41,542 nucleotides of DNA from Lysobacteraceae bacterium (lineage in GTDB: Bacteria; Pseudomonadota; Gammaproteobacteria; Xanthomonadales; Ahniellaceae): assembly GCA_002995625.1 (NCBI GenBank), contig PVBP01000021.1:1-41542 (forward strand). The letters are read 5' to 3'. Shown piece by piece: positions 1 to 7,974 of this stretch (the stretch's first letter is position 1; every line of letters begins with the position of its first letter). A model generated the notes under the pieces. That model ran no database searches and was not told the origin of the DNA. It saw only the letters and a list, made by a program, of their open reading frames with translations. The translations under genes and the position numbers were made by a program.

Positions 1-306
1 GCATCTTCGTGACTCTCGATCGCGACCTGCGGTCGCTCCTACGGGAGAATGATTTCTGTGGTGAGGGCGAGCGAAGCTCGCGATCCACGTGCGATCCGCC
101 CCACCCGCGTGCATCTTCGTGCCACTCGGTCGCGACCTGCGGTCGCTCCTACGGAAAACCGGTTTCTGTTGTAGGAGCGAGCGAAGCTCACGATCGACAC
201 GCGATCCACCTCACCCTCGCTCGTCTCCCCGCTCCGCCATCGCGACCTGCGGTCGCTCCTACGGGAATCCGGTTTCTGTTGTAGGAGCGAGCGAAGCTCG
301 CGATCC
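1..306. repeat. Three copies of a 110-bp REP-like repeat
   Basis: The block starting CGCGACCTGCGGTCGCTCCT occurs at 21, 131 and 241, an exact 110-bp period. Each copy is followed about 40 bp later by a partly complementary arm (GAGCGAGCGAAGCTCGCGAT type), so each unit can fold into an imperfect hairpin. The sequence between units also repeats: GCATCTTCGT is at 1-10 and 111-120. The array runs off the left edge, so the copy number may be larger. It ends 15 bp before the hutF stop codon. The 'GTAGGAGCGA' arm resembles extragenic palindromes common in Pseudomonas and Xanthomonas relatives; that family link is from memory. Confidence 0.8.
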
Positions 307-320
307 GGACCGGCGCCGGA

Positions 321-1685
321 TCAGCCGAGCAGCGGCCGCAGCGCGCGAGCGTATCCGGCCGCGAGCCGGGATTCGGCGACGTGGGCACCCGCCTCGACGA
401 CGCGGCGGCCGCCAACCCAGGTCTCGCGGACCAGGTTGCGGTTGCCGGCGAACACCAGCGCGTCGAGCACGTCGGCAGGGTCCTTGCCGATCAGCGCCGG
501 CGCGTGGTCCTCGAGCACCAGCCAGTCCGCCCGGTGACCCGGCGCCAGCGCGCCGATCCGGCGGCCGCTGGCCTGCGCACCGCCGACCAGCGCCTCGTGC
601 CACAGCGTCTCGCCGCTCGACGGCCGGTCGGCGCCGGCGACGACGTTGCGCGACAGCGTCGCGAGGCGCTGCCCGTATTCGAGCCAGCGAAGGTCCTCGA
701 CCGGCGAGGTCGAGACGTGGCTGTCGGAGCCGACCGCGATCGCGCCGCCGGCGTCGAGAAACGCGCGCAGCGGAAATACGCCGTCGCCGAGGTTGGCCTC
801 GGTGGTCGGACACAGCGCGACGACGGCGCCGGCCTCGGCGATCCCGCGGACCTCGGCGTCGGCGACGTGGGTCGCGTGGACGAGGCACCAGCGCGGATCG
901 ACCGCGGCGTTGGCGAGCAGCCACTCGACCGGCCGCGCATCGCGCACGCCGAGGCAGTCGATGACCTCGCGCACCTGCTCGGCGATGTGGACGTGGATCG
1001 GCCCCGCCGACGCCACCGGTTCGGCCAGCAGCGCGGCCAGGGCCTCGGGCGGCACCGCGCGCAGCGAGTGGATCGCAAGCCCGGTCGTCCGCGTGTCGCC
1101 GTCGGTCGCGCGCAGTCGCGAAACGAGCGCGACGAACTCGTCGAGCGCGTGGCCGAAGCGCCGCTGGCGCGCCGACAGCGGCGCGCCGTCGAACCCGGCG
1201 GTCTGGTAGAGCGTCGGCAGCAGCGTGAGCCCGATGCCGACCTCGGCCGCGGCTTCGCCCAGCGCGTCGGCCATCGCCGACGGCGGCGCGTACCGGGTGC
1301 CGTCGGGCGCGTGGTGCAGGTAGTGGAACTCGCAGACCGAGGTGTAGCCGTGGCGCAGCATCTCGGCATAGGCCATCGCCGCGATCGCGCGCGTCGCATC
1401 CGGGTCGAGCCGCCCGGCGAAGCGGTACATCGTCTCGCGCCAGCTCCAGAAGTCGTCGCCGGCGGGCCCCGCGCGCTCGGCGAGCCCCGCCATCGCGAAC
1501 TGGAACGCGTGCGAGTGCGCGTTCGGCATGCCGGGAACGACGAAGCGGCCGAGGCCCGGCAACGGCTCGGTGTCGTCGCGGCGCACGTCGGTGATCCAGC
1601 CGGCCTCGTCGATCGTGATCGCGACGTCGCGCGCCCAGCCCGACGGCAGGAAGGCGTGGTCGCAGCGGTAGCGGGTCAGCGACAT
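321..1685 (-). CDS. hutF: Formimidoylglutamate deiminase (HutF)
   Basis: A 454-aa amidohydrolase-superfamily enzyme that hydrolyses N-formimidoyl-L-glutamate to N-formyl-L-glutamate and ammonia in the five-step histidine degradation route. The metal-binding HSH motif is at residues 57-59 (PGMPNAHSHAF). The downstream HVHIAEQ and GSDSHVS segments supply the other metal and catalytic residues of the family. The length is normal for HutF. I chose the ATG at 1685 because a GAGG ribosome-binding sequence lies 8 bases upstream; an in-frame TTG 24 bases earlier would add residues not typical of the family. The gene is divergent from hutI with 76 bp between the starts. hutU, hutH and hutG are not in the window. 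Confidence 0.93.
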   Translation of the reverse strand: MSLTRYRCDHAFLPSGWARDVAITIDEAGWITDVRRDDTEPLPGLGRFVVPGMPNAHSHAFQFAMAGLAERAGPAGDDFWSWRETMYRFAGRLDPDATRAIAAMAYAEMLRHGYTSVCEFHYLHHAPDGTRYAPPSAMADALGEAAAEVGIGLTLLPTLYQTAGFDGAPLSARQRRFGHALDEFVALVSRLRATDGDTRTTGLAIHSLRAVPPEALAALLAEPVASAGPIHVHIAEQVREVIDCLGVRDARPVEWLLANAAVDPRWCLVHATHVADAEVRGIAEAGAVVALCPTTEANLGDGVFPLRAFLDAGGAIAVGSDSHVSTSPVEDLRWLEYGQRLATLSRNVVAGADRPSSGETLWHEALVGGAQASGRRIGALAPGHRADWLVLEDHAPALIGKDPADVLDALVFAGNRNLVRETWVGGRRVVEAGAHVAESRLAAGYARALRPLLG

Positions 1686-1761
1686 CCTCGAAACCTCACG
1701 ATCCGGCAAGGCTGGGGATCACGGGCCGGGCCCGGGCCCGGCCGCGCCCTATCATCGGGCG

Positions 1762-3000
1762 ATGATCCCACGGCCGGACCTCGTCCTCGTCCATGCGCGG
1801 CTCGCGACCGTCGCGAGTGGTATCGCGCCCGACGTCGTCGAGGACGGCGCGGTCGTCGTGGCCGACGGTCGCATCGAGTGGGTCGGGCGCACCGCCGACC
1901 TGCCCGCCACCGCACGCGATGACGCAAGCCTAGAGATCGACGCCGCCGGACGCCTGGTCACGCCGGGGCTCGTCGACTGCCACACCCACCTCGTCTTCGC
2001 CGGCGACCGCGCGCGCGAGTTCGAGCGCCGGCTCGAGGGCGAGAGCTACGAGGCGATCGCGCGCGCCGGCGGCGGCATCGCCGCGACCGTCCGCGCGACC
2101 CGCGCGGCGGACGCCGAGGCCCTGCTCGCGGCCTCGCTGCCGCGCGCCCGCGACCTCGTCGCCGATGGCGTCACCACGATCGAGATCAAGTCGGGCTACG
2201 CGCTCGAAGCCGACGGCGAGGCCCGGATGCTCGCGGTCGCGCGCCGGATCGGCGTCGAACTCGGCATCACCGTGCGCACGACCTTCCTCGGCGCGCACGC
2301 AGTCCCGCCCGAATGTGCCGGCCGGTCCGACGCCTGGATCGACGCGGTCGTCGGCATGCTGCCCGATCTCGCGGCCCACGGGCTGGTCGATGCGGTCGAC
2401 GCCTTCGGCGAGCGGATCGGCTTCACGCCGGCGCAGGTCGCGCGGGTGTTCGACGCCGCGGCCGCGCTCGGGCTGCCGGTCAAGCTCCACGCCGACCAGC
2501 TGAGCGACCAGCAGGGCGCGGCGCTGGCGGCGCGCTACGGCGCGCTGTCGGCCGACCATCTCGAGTACACCGACGCGGCCGGCGTCGCGGCGATGGCGGC
2601 CGCGGGCACCGTCGCGGTGATGCTGCCGGGCTCCTACTACGCGCTGCGCGAGACGCGACTGCCGCCGATCGAGGCCTTCCGCGCCGCAGGAGTGCCGCTC
2701 GCGGTCGCGACCGACCTCAATCCCGGCACCTCCCCGGTGCGCTCGCTCCGGATCGCGATGAGCCTCGCCGCGACCCTGTTCCGGATGACGCCCGGCGAGT
2801 GCCTCGTCGGCGCCACCGCGCACGCCGCGCGCGCGCTCGGGCTCGCCGACCGCAAGGGCCGGATCGCGCCCGGCTTCGACGCCGATCTCGTGGTCTGGGA
2901 TGCGCTCGAGCCCGTCGAACTCTCGTACTGGATCGGCGGGCGTCTCGCGCGGCACGTGCTGGTGGCCGGCCAGGCAATCGATTTCGCGCAATCGGCGTGA
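1762..3000 (+). CDS. hutI: Imidazolonepropionase (HutI)
   Basis: A 412-aa cytoplasmic amidohydrolase that opens the ring of 4-imidazolone-5-propionate to give N-formimidoyl-L-glutamate, the substrate of HutF encoded divergently next door. The HTH metal motif is at residues 74-76 (GLVDCHTHLVF). It is followed by the family segments GGGIAATV, EIKSGYAL, LHADQLS and ATDLNPGTSPV. Length and domain layout match HutI throughout. The pairing with hutF supports histidine catabolism through formylglutamate. The promoters for both genes must lie in the 1686-1761 gap, where I could not identify a certain HutC operator. Confidence 0.95.
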   Translation: MIPRPDLVLVHARLATVASGIAPDVVEDGAVVVADGRIEWVGRTADLPATARDDASLEIDAAGRLVTPGLVDCHTHLVFAGDRAREFERRLEGESYEAIARAGGGIAATVRATRAADAEALLAASLPRARDLVADGVTTIEIKSGYALEADGEARMLAVARRIGVELGITVRTTFLGAHAVPPECAGRSDAWIDAVVGMLPDLAAHGLVDAVDAFGERIGFTPAQVARVFDAAAALGLPVKLHADQLSDQQGAALAARYGALSADHLEYTDAAGVAAMAAAGTVAVMLPGSYYALRETRLPPIEAFRAAGVPLAVATDLNPGTSPVRSLRIAMSLAATLFRMTPGECLVGATAHAARALGLADRKGRIAPGFDADLVVWDALEPVELSYWIGGRLARHVLVAGQAIDFAQSA

Positions 3001-3093
3001 CCTCCGTCACGCGCGGGTGCCCGCCGCACGCGCAACGATCGCCGCTGCCGGCCACCGATCGGCCGGAACGCCCGACCCGACCTGGAGATCGCG

Positions 3094-4335
3094 ATGGACG
3101 CTTCCGCCCGACTCGGCCCGACCCTCGACCGCCACCTGGCGCTCGACGTGCTGCGGGGCTTCGCGCTGTTCGGCATCCTGCTGGTCAACTTCGAGTGGTT
3201 CACCCGCGCGCTGCCCGAGATCGTGCTCGGCTCGCAACCCGGTCTGGGCGGCCTCGACCGCGTCGCGGACTTCGCGATCGCGACGCTCGCGACCGGCAAG
3301 TTCTACGCATTGTTCTCGATGCTGTTCGGCGCCGGCTTCGCGCTGATGCTCGAGCGCGCGACCGCGCGCGAGGCACCGTTCTGGGGCGCCTACCTGCGGC
3401 GCCTCTCGATGCTGGCCGTGATCGGCGCGCTCCACGTCACACTGATCTGGGCCGGGGACATCCTGCTGATGTACGCGCTCGTGGGCTTCGTGATGGTGCT
3501 GTTGTTCCGGCGCACGCCGACGACGCGACTGTGGAAGTGGGCGCTGGTCCTCATCCTGCTGCCGCTGCTGTTCGCGGGGCTCGGCGGGCTGGCGGTGGGT
3601 CTGGCGCAGATGGACCCGAATGCCGCCGAGGCCATCGCGGCCGAGATGGCCAAGGGTCGCGCGGAACTCGACGCCGCGATCGAGGCCAGCCGCAATGCCT
3701 ACGCCAACGGCAGCTTCGCCGAAGTGATGGCGCAACGCTGGCGTGACTGGGGATTCGGCGCCTCGCACTTTCTGTTCTGGGTGCCGCCAATCTTGGGGTA
3801 CTTCCTGCTTGGCCGCTGGCTGCTGGTCACGGGCCGGCTGGCGGACGCCGCCTCCCACGCGGGATGGTTCGCCCGAATGCGGCTGGTCGGCATCGGCCTC
3901 GGCCTGCCGCTTTCCGCCGCGGGCGTCTGGCTGATGCTGGGCCAGAACGCGATGCTTCCGACCCCGCGCGTCGCAGGCGCCACGACGCTGCTGTCAGTCG
4001 GCGCGCTGCTGCTCTCGCTCGGCTGGCTGTCCTGCGTGGTCCCGGCTGCGCGCGCGCTGGCGTGGCTGGCGCCGGCCGGACGCATGGCGCTGACCAACTA
4101 TCTCGTCCAGTCGCTGGTCTGGACCTTCGTCTTCTACGGTTACGGGCTCGGGCTGTGGGAGCAGGTGCCGCGCGCAGGGCATCCAATCCTCGCCCTCGGC
4201 TTCTTCGCCGTGCAGGTACTCGCCAGCCGCTGGTGGCTCGCACGCTTTCGTTTCGGGCCCGCCGAGTGGCTGTGGCGCCTTGCGACCTACGGTCAGGCCC
4301 CGCCGATGCGGGGCCCCGCGACCGCCGGCGCCTGA
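3094..4335 (+). CDS. DUF418 (YeiB-like) membrane protein
   Basis: A 413-aa polytopic inner-membrane protein. The N-terminal ALDVLRGFALFGILLVN is the hallmark of the DUF418/YeiB family. About ten hydrophobic segments follow. The C-terminal part has the conserved GRMALTNYLVQS and 'FGPAEWLWR' motifs of the DUF418 domain. The ATG at 3094 is preceded by GGAG at a suitable distance. The gene is 93 bp downstream of hutI on the same strand, so co-transcription is possible, but no functional link to histidine breakdown is known. The biochemical role of the family is not established; transport or acyl-transfer roles have been suggested. Confidence 0.88.
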   Translation: MDASARLGPTLDRHLALDVLRGFALFGILLVNFEWFTRALPEIVLGSQPGLGGLDRVADFAIATLATGKFYALFSMLFGAGFALMLERATAREAPFWGAYLRRLSMLAVIGALHVTLIWAGDILLMYALVGFVMVLLFRRTPTTRLWKWALVLILLPLLFAGLGGLAVGLAQMDPNAAEAIAAEMAKGRAELDAAIEASRNAYANGSFAEVMAQRWRDWGFGASHFLFWVPPILGYFLLGRWLLVTGRLADAASHAGWFARMRLVGIGLGLPLSAAGVWLMLGQNAMLPTPRVAGATTLLSVGALLLSLGWLSCVVPAARALAWLAPAGRMALTNYLVQSLVWTFVFYGYGLGLWEQVPRAGHPILALGFFAVQVLASRWWLARFRFGPAEWLWRLATYGQAPPMRGPATAGA

Positions 4336-4382
4336 GCAGAACCAGCCGCCGGCCGCGGCGAGTCAACCCGCCGGCGAAAACG

Positions 4383-4410
4383 CGAACGGCGGCCCGCGGG
4401 CCGCCGTTCG
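4383..4410 (-). terminator. Perfect 28-bp palindrome, likely terminator
   Basis: The 14-bp arms CGAACGGCGGCCCG and CGGGCCGCCGTTCG are perfectly complementary. On the minus strand the stem is followed by GCGTTTTC, so it best fits termination of the leftward THX gene ending at 4446. It also lies just past the end of the convergent DUF418 gene (4335). Confidence 0.6.
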
Positions 4411-4445
4411 TCTGTCGAGCCGACGCCGTCGAGGGCGTCCGGGGC

Positions 4446-4646
4446 TCAGGCTTCCTTCTTCGGAGCAGCCTTCTTGGCCGGCGCCTTCCTGGCCGGGGCC
4501 TTGGTCGCGGCCTTGGCCGCCGGCTTCGTGGCCTTCGTCACCGCGGTCTTGGTCGCGGCCGGCTTCTTCGCCTTGTGCGGGCGCTTGTTGCCATAGCTCG
4601 AAATCGCGATCTTGCCGCGCGTGGTCCGGCGGTCACCCTTGCCCAT
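4446..4646 (-). CDS. 30S ribosomal protein THX (bTHX)
   Basis: A 66-aa, strongly basic protein. Residues 1-28 (MGKGDRRTTRGKIAISSYGNKR...) match the short THX ribosomal peptide, which in Thermus binds the head of the 30S subunit. The remaining C-terminal half is a Lys/Ala/Pro-rich tail of the histone-H1-like 'PAKKA' type, longer than the roughly 27-residue Thermus peptide. The ATG at 4646 is chosen because the family begins exactly at MGKGD; the frame is open 21 codons further upstream, but those residues are not family-like. The gene is monocistronic, convergent with the DUF418 gene, with a strong palindrome after its stop. Confidence 0.85.
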   Translation of the reverse strand: MGKGDRRTTRGKIAISSYGNKRPHKAKKPAATKTAVTKATKPAAKAATKAPARKAPAKKAAPKKEA

Positions 4647-4739
4647 GGTCTGCTCCGTGATCGTTTTTCTGGCGGAAAGCCGCGCAGCGTAGCAACCCCG
4701 GCGCAGCAATGGAACGGGTTGCGCGCCCGGCCGGAGGAC

Positions 4740-5222
4740 TCAGCGGGCGAGCCCGGCACGGGTCGCGCCCGGGTAACCCTCGGCCCGGCGCAGCGCTCGG
4801 GAGCGCCAGTGGGCGGCCGCCATCAGGAATCCCCCGGCCGCCAGCCACAGCGCGTGGCCCAACGCCTGTCCGCCGGCACCCGTGACGGACGGATCCGCGT
4901 CGTGCGAGTGCGCGCCGAACGCGCCGGCGAGCAGCAGGATCACCGCGAGACCGTACAGGCCCAGCACGTGCCGGCGATCGTGATGCCGGTAGCCGCTTCC
5001 GATGACGCCCGCGCCGAACGCGATCGCGAACACCGCGAACGCACGATCGAACGCCGCGCCGTGCAGCGATTCGACCCATGCGAGCGGGCCGATCGAGGCG
5101 AGCAGCAGCAGCGGAATCGCGAGGCAGTGCACGGCGCAGGCGGCCGATGCCAGCGCGCCGAACAGGTCGAGGCGACCGCCGGCGCCGACCGGGAGCGAGG
5201 AGCGGGCCAGCAGCGTGTGCAT
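4740..5222 (-). CDS. MerC-domain membrane protein
   Basis: A 160-aa protein with a MerC-type domain: four hydrophobic segments and the Cys pair C29/C33 in ACAVHCLAIP within the first of them. MerC proteins move metal ions across the inner membrane in mercury operons, but chromosomal MerC-domain genes in Xanthomonadales are often found in predicted Zur regulons. The gene is divergent from the ZnuD-like receptor. A degenerate Zur-like palindrome (5231-5243) ends 8 bp before the start codon, overlapping the ribosome-binding region. A role in zinc homeostasis is therefore more likely than mercury resistance; no merA, merR, merT or merP is nearby. The substrate is inferred. Confidence 0.82.
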   Translation of the reverse strand: MHTLLARSSLPVGAGGRLDLFGALASAACAVHCLAIPLLLLASIGPLAWVESLHGAAFDRAFAVFAIAFGAGVIGSGYRHHDRRHVLGLYGLAVILLLAGAFGAHSHDADPSVTGAGGQALGHALWLAAGGFLMAAAHWRSRALRRAEGYPGATRAGLAR

Positions 5223-5230
5223 GTGCTGAT

Positions 5231-5243
5231 GTTACATGATTAC
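5231..5243. promoter_or_regulatory. Degenerate Zur-like box before the MerC gene
   Basis: GTTACATGATTAC matches a GTTATANTATAAC-type Zur consensus at most positions and keeps the outer GTTA/..AC arms. Read leftward, its flanks (GAGCGTAAT...GTAACATC) align with the stronger box at 5398-5410 (GAGTGTTAT...ATAACATC). It lies 8-20 bp upstream of the MerC start, a position suited to repression. Confidence 0.45.
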
Positions 5244-5397
5244 GCTCGATGGACAGACGACGAGCCGCGGCGCCGCTCCCGCATGCCGGGTCCGGGCAGC
5301 GTCGATCCCGGACGCTTGCGATATCTTGGCTGCATGGCACGCGATCGGGCGACCGGGACGGGTCGATGCCTGTGGCCTGAGTGCCCGGCCTATGAGT

Positions 5398-5410
5398 GTT
5401 ATTCTATAAC
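5398..5410. promoter_or_regulatory. Zur box upstream of the TonB-dependent receptor
   Basis: GTTATTCTATAAC is a palindrome with perfect 5-bp arms (GTTAT/ATAAC) around a 3-bp centre. It is an A/T-rich island in very GC-rich DNA, 26 bp upstream of the receptor start. It fits the known gammaproteobacterial Zur-site pattern TGTTATANTATAACA (here tGTTATtctATAACa). A zur gene is encoded 5 kb away in this window (10327-10809). Confidence 0.75.
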
Positions 5411-5436
5411 ATCCAGTCCCACCCAATCGAGACGCC

Positions 5437-7485
5437 ATGTCGCATCCCCGCCCCATCGTCGTCGCCATCACGCTCGCCCTGCTCGGCTCCCCCCCGGTCG
5501 CGGCACGCGATGCCGCGGCCCCGCCACGCCAGCACGAACGGCCGCTCGAGGAGATCGTCGTCACCGCGCGACCGCTCACCGAGCCCGGCGAGGAGCTGAT
5601 CCAGCCCTTTGCCGTGCTCGCCGGGGCGACCCTCGAGGATCAGCGCGCCGCGACGATCGGCGAGACCGTGGCCCGGATCCCCGGCGTGCAGTCCTCGTAC
5701 TTCGGCCCCGGCGTCGGCCGCCCGATCATCCGCGGCCTCGAGGGCGGCCGCGTGCAGGTGCTCGCGGGCGGACTCTCGACGCTCGACGTCTCGACGATCA
5801 GCGCCGATCACGCGGTCACGATCGAGCCCTTCCTCGCCGAGCAGATCGAGATCCTGAAGGGACCCTCGACGCTGCTCTACGGCTCGGGCGCGATCGGCGG
5901 CGTCGTCAACGTGGTCGACGGGCGGATCCCGACGACCTCGCTCGACGGCGTCGAGGGCCGCGCCGAACTCGGTGGCCACAGCGTCGATTCGAGCCATGTC
6001 GCGCTCGCGAAGCTGCGCGCCGGCAACGGGCGATTCGCGATCACCGCCGACGTCGCCGACCGCTCCGGAGAGGATTTCCGCAGCCCTGGCGGTGGTCGGA
6101 TCGAGAACACCGAACGGCGCGCCCGCACCGGCGGACTCGGCGTCGCATGGACCGGGGACGAGGCCTTCGCGGGACTCTCGCTGTCGCGCCACGAGGGCCG
6201 TTACGGCATCCCGTTCAAGCAAGACGACGAGGACGACGATGACTTCGGCCGGCGTGTGCTCGCCAAGGGCGGCGAAGGCAAGGCCGTTGCACTCGACATG
6301 GCGCAGACCCGCATCGAGGGACGGCTCGGTCTGCGCGGCGCCGGAGCATTCGACAAGCTCGAGGCCAGCGTCGTCCGCAGCGACTACGAGCATGTCGAGA
6401 TCGAGCTCGACGACGGTGAGATCGGAACCCGCTTCACCAACGATGCCCACGAGGGACGACTGGTCGGCGAGCTCTCGTCGATCGGGCCCTGGCGCAGCGC
6501 ACTCGGCCTGCAGTTCGGCACGCGCCGCTTCGCCGCGATCGGCGAGGAAGCCTTCGTGCCGCCGTCACGGTCCTCGGACCTCGGGCTGTTCGGGCTCGCC
6601 GAGGCCAGGTTCGAGCCCTGGCGGATCGAGTTCGGTGCCCGGATCGACGACGTCGAAAGCCGGCTGCGCGATGGCAGCCTGACCGCCGGCCATCGTCCGA
6701 AGAGCCTCGCGTTCGGTGCGGCGTGGGACTTCGCGCCGGGGTGGCACCTCAAGTTGAACCTCGACCGCGCCCAGCGCGCGCCCTCGCTCGAGGAGCTCTA
6801 CTCGGATGGCCCGCATGCGGCGACCGCGAGCTACGAGATCGGCGATCCCGATCTCGGCGTCGAGACCGCCCGGCGGGGCGAGATCGCGCTGCATTTCCAC
6901 GGGGACGGCCTCGAGGCGCGGTTCGCGGCCTACACGAACCGTTTCGCGGACTTCATCTACCTGCGCGACACCGGCGAGTTCTTCGGGGATGGCGATGCGC
7001 GGGCGAAGGGTCCCGATGACGAGTTGCCGATCCGCGAGTGGACCCAGGCCGATGCCCGCTTCAACGGATTCGAGGCCGAAGCGAAGGTTCTGCTCGCCGA
7101 GGGTCCGGCCGGGCGCTTCGACCTGCGCGGCTACGCCGATCACGTGCGGGGACGCCTGGTCGATGGCGGAAACCTGCCCAGGATCGCGCCGGGCCGGATC
7201 GGACTCGGACTCGACTGGTCGCAGGGTCCGTGGCGCGCGGGCCTCGATGCGACGCGCTGGCTGAAGCAGGACCGCGTGGCCGAGGACGAGTCGCCGACGC
7301 CGGGCTTCAACCGCGTCGACGCCCATGTGAGCTACGGCTTCGACAGCGCCGGCGCCGAGTGGGAGATCTACCTCGATGCGCGCAACCTGACCGACGCCGA
7401 TGGCCGGCTGCACACCTCGTTCCTCAAGGACGTGGCGCCGCTGCCGGGCCGGGGATTCGGCTTCGGAGTCCGCGCCTACTTCTGA
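5437..7485 (+). CDS. TonB-dependent outer-membrane receptor, ZnuD-like (zinc uptake)
   Basis: A 682-aa outer-membrane receptor. Residues 1-24 form a signal peptide ending at AARDAAA. The TonB box region is EEIVVTAR (about 38-45). The plug domain spans roughly 55-160, with IPGVQS, RPIIRGLEGGRVQVL and ILKGPSTLLYGSGAIGGVVNVV. The beta-barrel follows and ends in a terminal Phe (GFGVRAYF). An Asp/Glu run (QDDEDDDDFG, about residue 264) sits in an extracellular loop position where Neisseria ZnuD has a His/acid-rich metal-catching loop. With the Zur-type box 26 bp upstream and the divergent MerC gene, zinc (or a zinc chelate) is the most likely cargo. Haem or another metal complex cannot be excluded from sequence alone. 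Confidence 0.88.
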   Translation: MSHPRPIVVAITLALLGSPPVAARDAAAPPRQHERPLEEIVVTARPLTEPGEELIQPFAVLAGATLEDQRAATIGETVARIPGVQSSYFGPGVGRPIIRGLEGGRVQVLAGGLSTLDVSTISADHAVTIEPFLAEQIEILKGPSTLLYGSGAIGGVVNVVDGRIPTTSLDGVEGRAELGGHSVDSSHVALAKLRAGNGRFAITADVADRSGEDFRSPGGGRIENTERRARTGGLGVAWTGDEAFAGLSLSRHEGRYGIPFKQDDEDDDDFGRRVLAKGGEGKAVALDMAQTRIEGRLGLRGAGAFDKLEASVVRSDYEHVEIELDDGEIGTRFTNDAHEGRLVGELSSIGPWRSALGLQFGTRRFAAIGEEAFVPPSRSSDLGLFGLAEARFEPWRIEFGARIDDVESRLRDGSLTAGHRPKSLAFGAAWDFAPGWHLKLNLDRAQRAPSLEELYSDGPHAATASYEIGDPDLGVETARRGEIALHFHGDGLEARFAAYTNRFADFIYLRDTGEFFGDGDARAKGPDDELPIREWTQADARFNGFEAEAKVLLAEGPAGRFDLRGYADHVRGRLVDGGNLPRIAPGRIGLGLDWSQGPWRAGLDATRWLKQDRVAEDESPTPGFNRVDAHVSYGFDSAGAEWEIYLDARNLTDADGRLHTSFLKDVAPLPGRGFGFGVRAYF

Positions 7486-7494
7486 CCGTCGCCG

Positions 7495-7534
7495 CGCGAC
7501 GCGGCCGGACCCGCGCCAGGCCGGCCGCGTCGCG
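7495..7534. terminator. Strong inverted repeat between convergent genes
   Basis: Perfect 14-bp arms CGCGACGCGGCCGG (7495-7508) and CCGGCCGCGTCGCG (7521-7534) flank a 12-nt loop. It lies between the ends of the rightward receptor (7485) and the leftward YegP-like gene (7543), as expected of a bidirectional terminator. No T-run follows on either strand. Confidence 0.5.
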
Positions 7535-7542
7535 GACGTCGA

Positions 7543-7881
7543 TCAGGCGGCGGTGAGGTCCTTGACCGTCGCGGTCGAACCGTTGCGCATCACCGAATCG
7601 ATGCCACCGTCGCGGGCAGCCTCGGACTGGTACATCTGGCTGATGCCGATGACCTGGTGGTTGGCCGCCTTCAGCGTGAAGTAGGGCCGGCCATCCTTCG
7701 CCGACAGGCGCTCGTAGCGCGCCGCGTCCGGGCTGTTCTTCTGCACCGACGCTATGCCATTCTCGGCCGCGGCGCGCGATTCGTAGACCTCGCTGGTCAG
7801 GATCACCTCGTGATTGCCGGCCTTCAGCACGAAGCTGAACTGGCCCCTGTCGTTGCGACGCAACTCGAAATAACCCGACAT
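7543..7881 (-). CDS. YegP-family protein with two DUF1508 repeats
   Basis: A 112-aa protein made of two tandem DUF1508 repeats of about 50 residues: GYFELRRNDRGQFSFVLKAGN...ESRAAAENGIASVQKN, then ERLSAKDGRPYFTLKAANHQVIG...QSEAARDGGIDSVMRN. Each repeat has the beta-strand core FxLKAxNxxVI and a helix with A..GI.SV. YegP-type proteins are small and cytoplasmic, and their function is not defined. The ATG at 7881 has a GGGAGGG ribosome-binding site. It stands alone, convergent with the receptor gene. Confidence 0.9.
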   Translation of the reverse strand: MSGYFELRRNDRGQFSFVLKAGNHEVILTSEVYESRAAAENGIASVQKNSPDAARYERLSAKDGRPYFTLKAANHQVIGISQMYQSEAARDGGIDSVMRNGSTATVKDLTAA

Positions 7882-7974
7882 TCGCCTACCCTCCCGAAAA
7901 CGGTCCGCGCCCGATCGGCGCGTGCCGAGTATGCCGATCGCGCGTGTCGCCGCCCACCGCGGCCGTGCTCCGCG

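Noticed and set aside
1-306. Possible CRISPR array from regularly spaced repeats
   Set aside because: The 110-bp period, internal hairpins, partly similar spacers and lack of cas genes fit tandem extragenic palindromes, not CRISPR.
381-1922. Long plus-strand reading frame across hutF and into hutI
   Set aside because: It is antisense to a perfect HutF match and its translation is Arg/Gly/Asp-rich without domains; it is a by-product of high GC content.
4740-5222. Mercury-resistance gene merC
   Set aside because: No merR, merT, merP or merA nearby; the zinc-type palindrome and divergent receptor favour zinc homeostasis.
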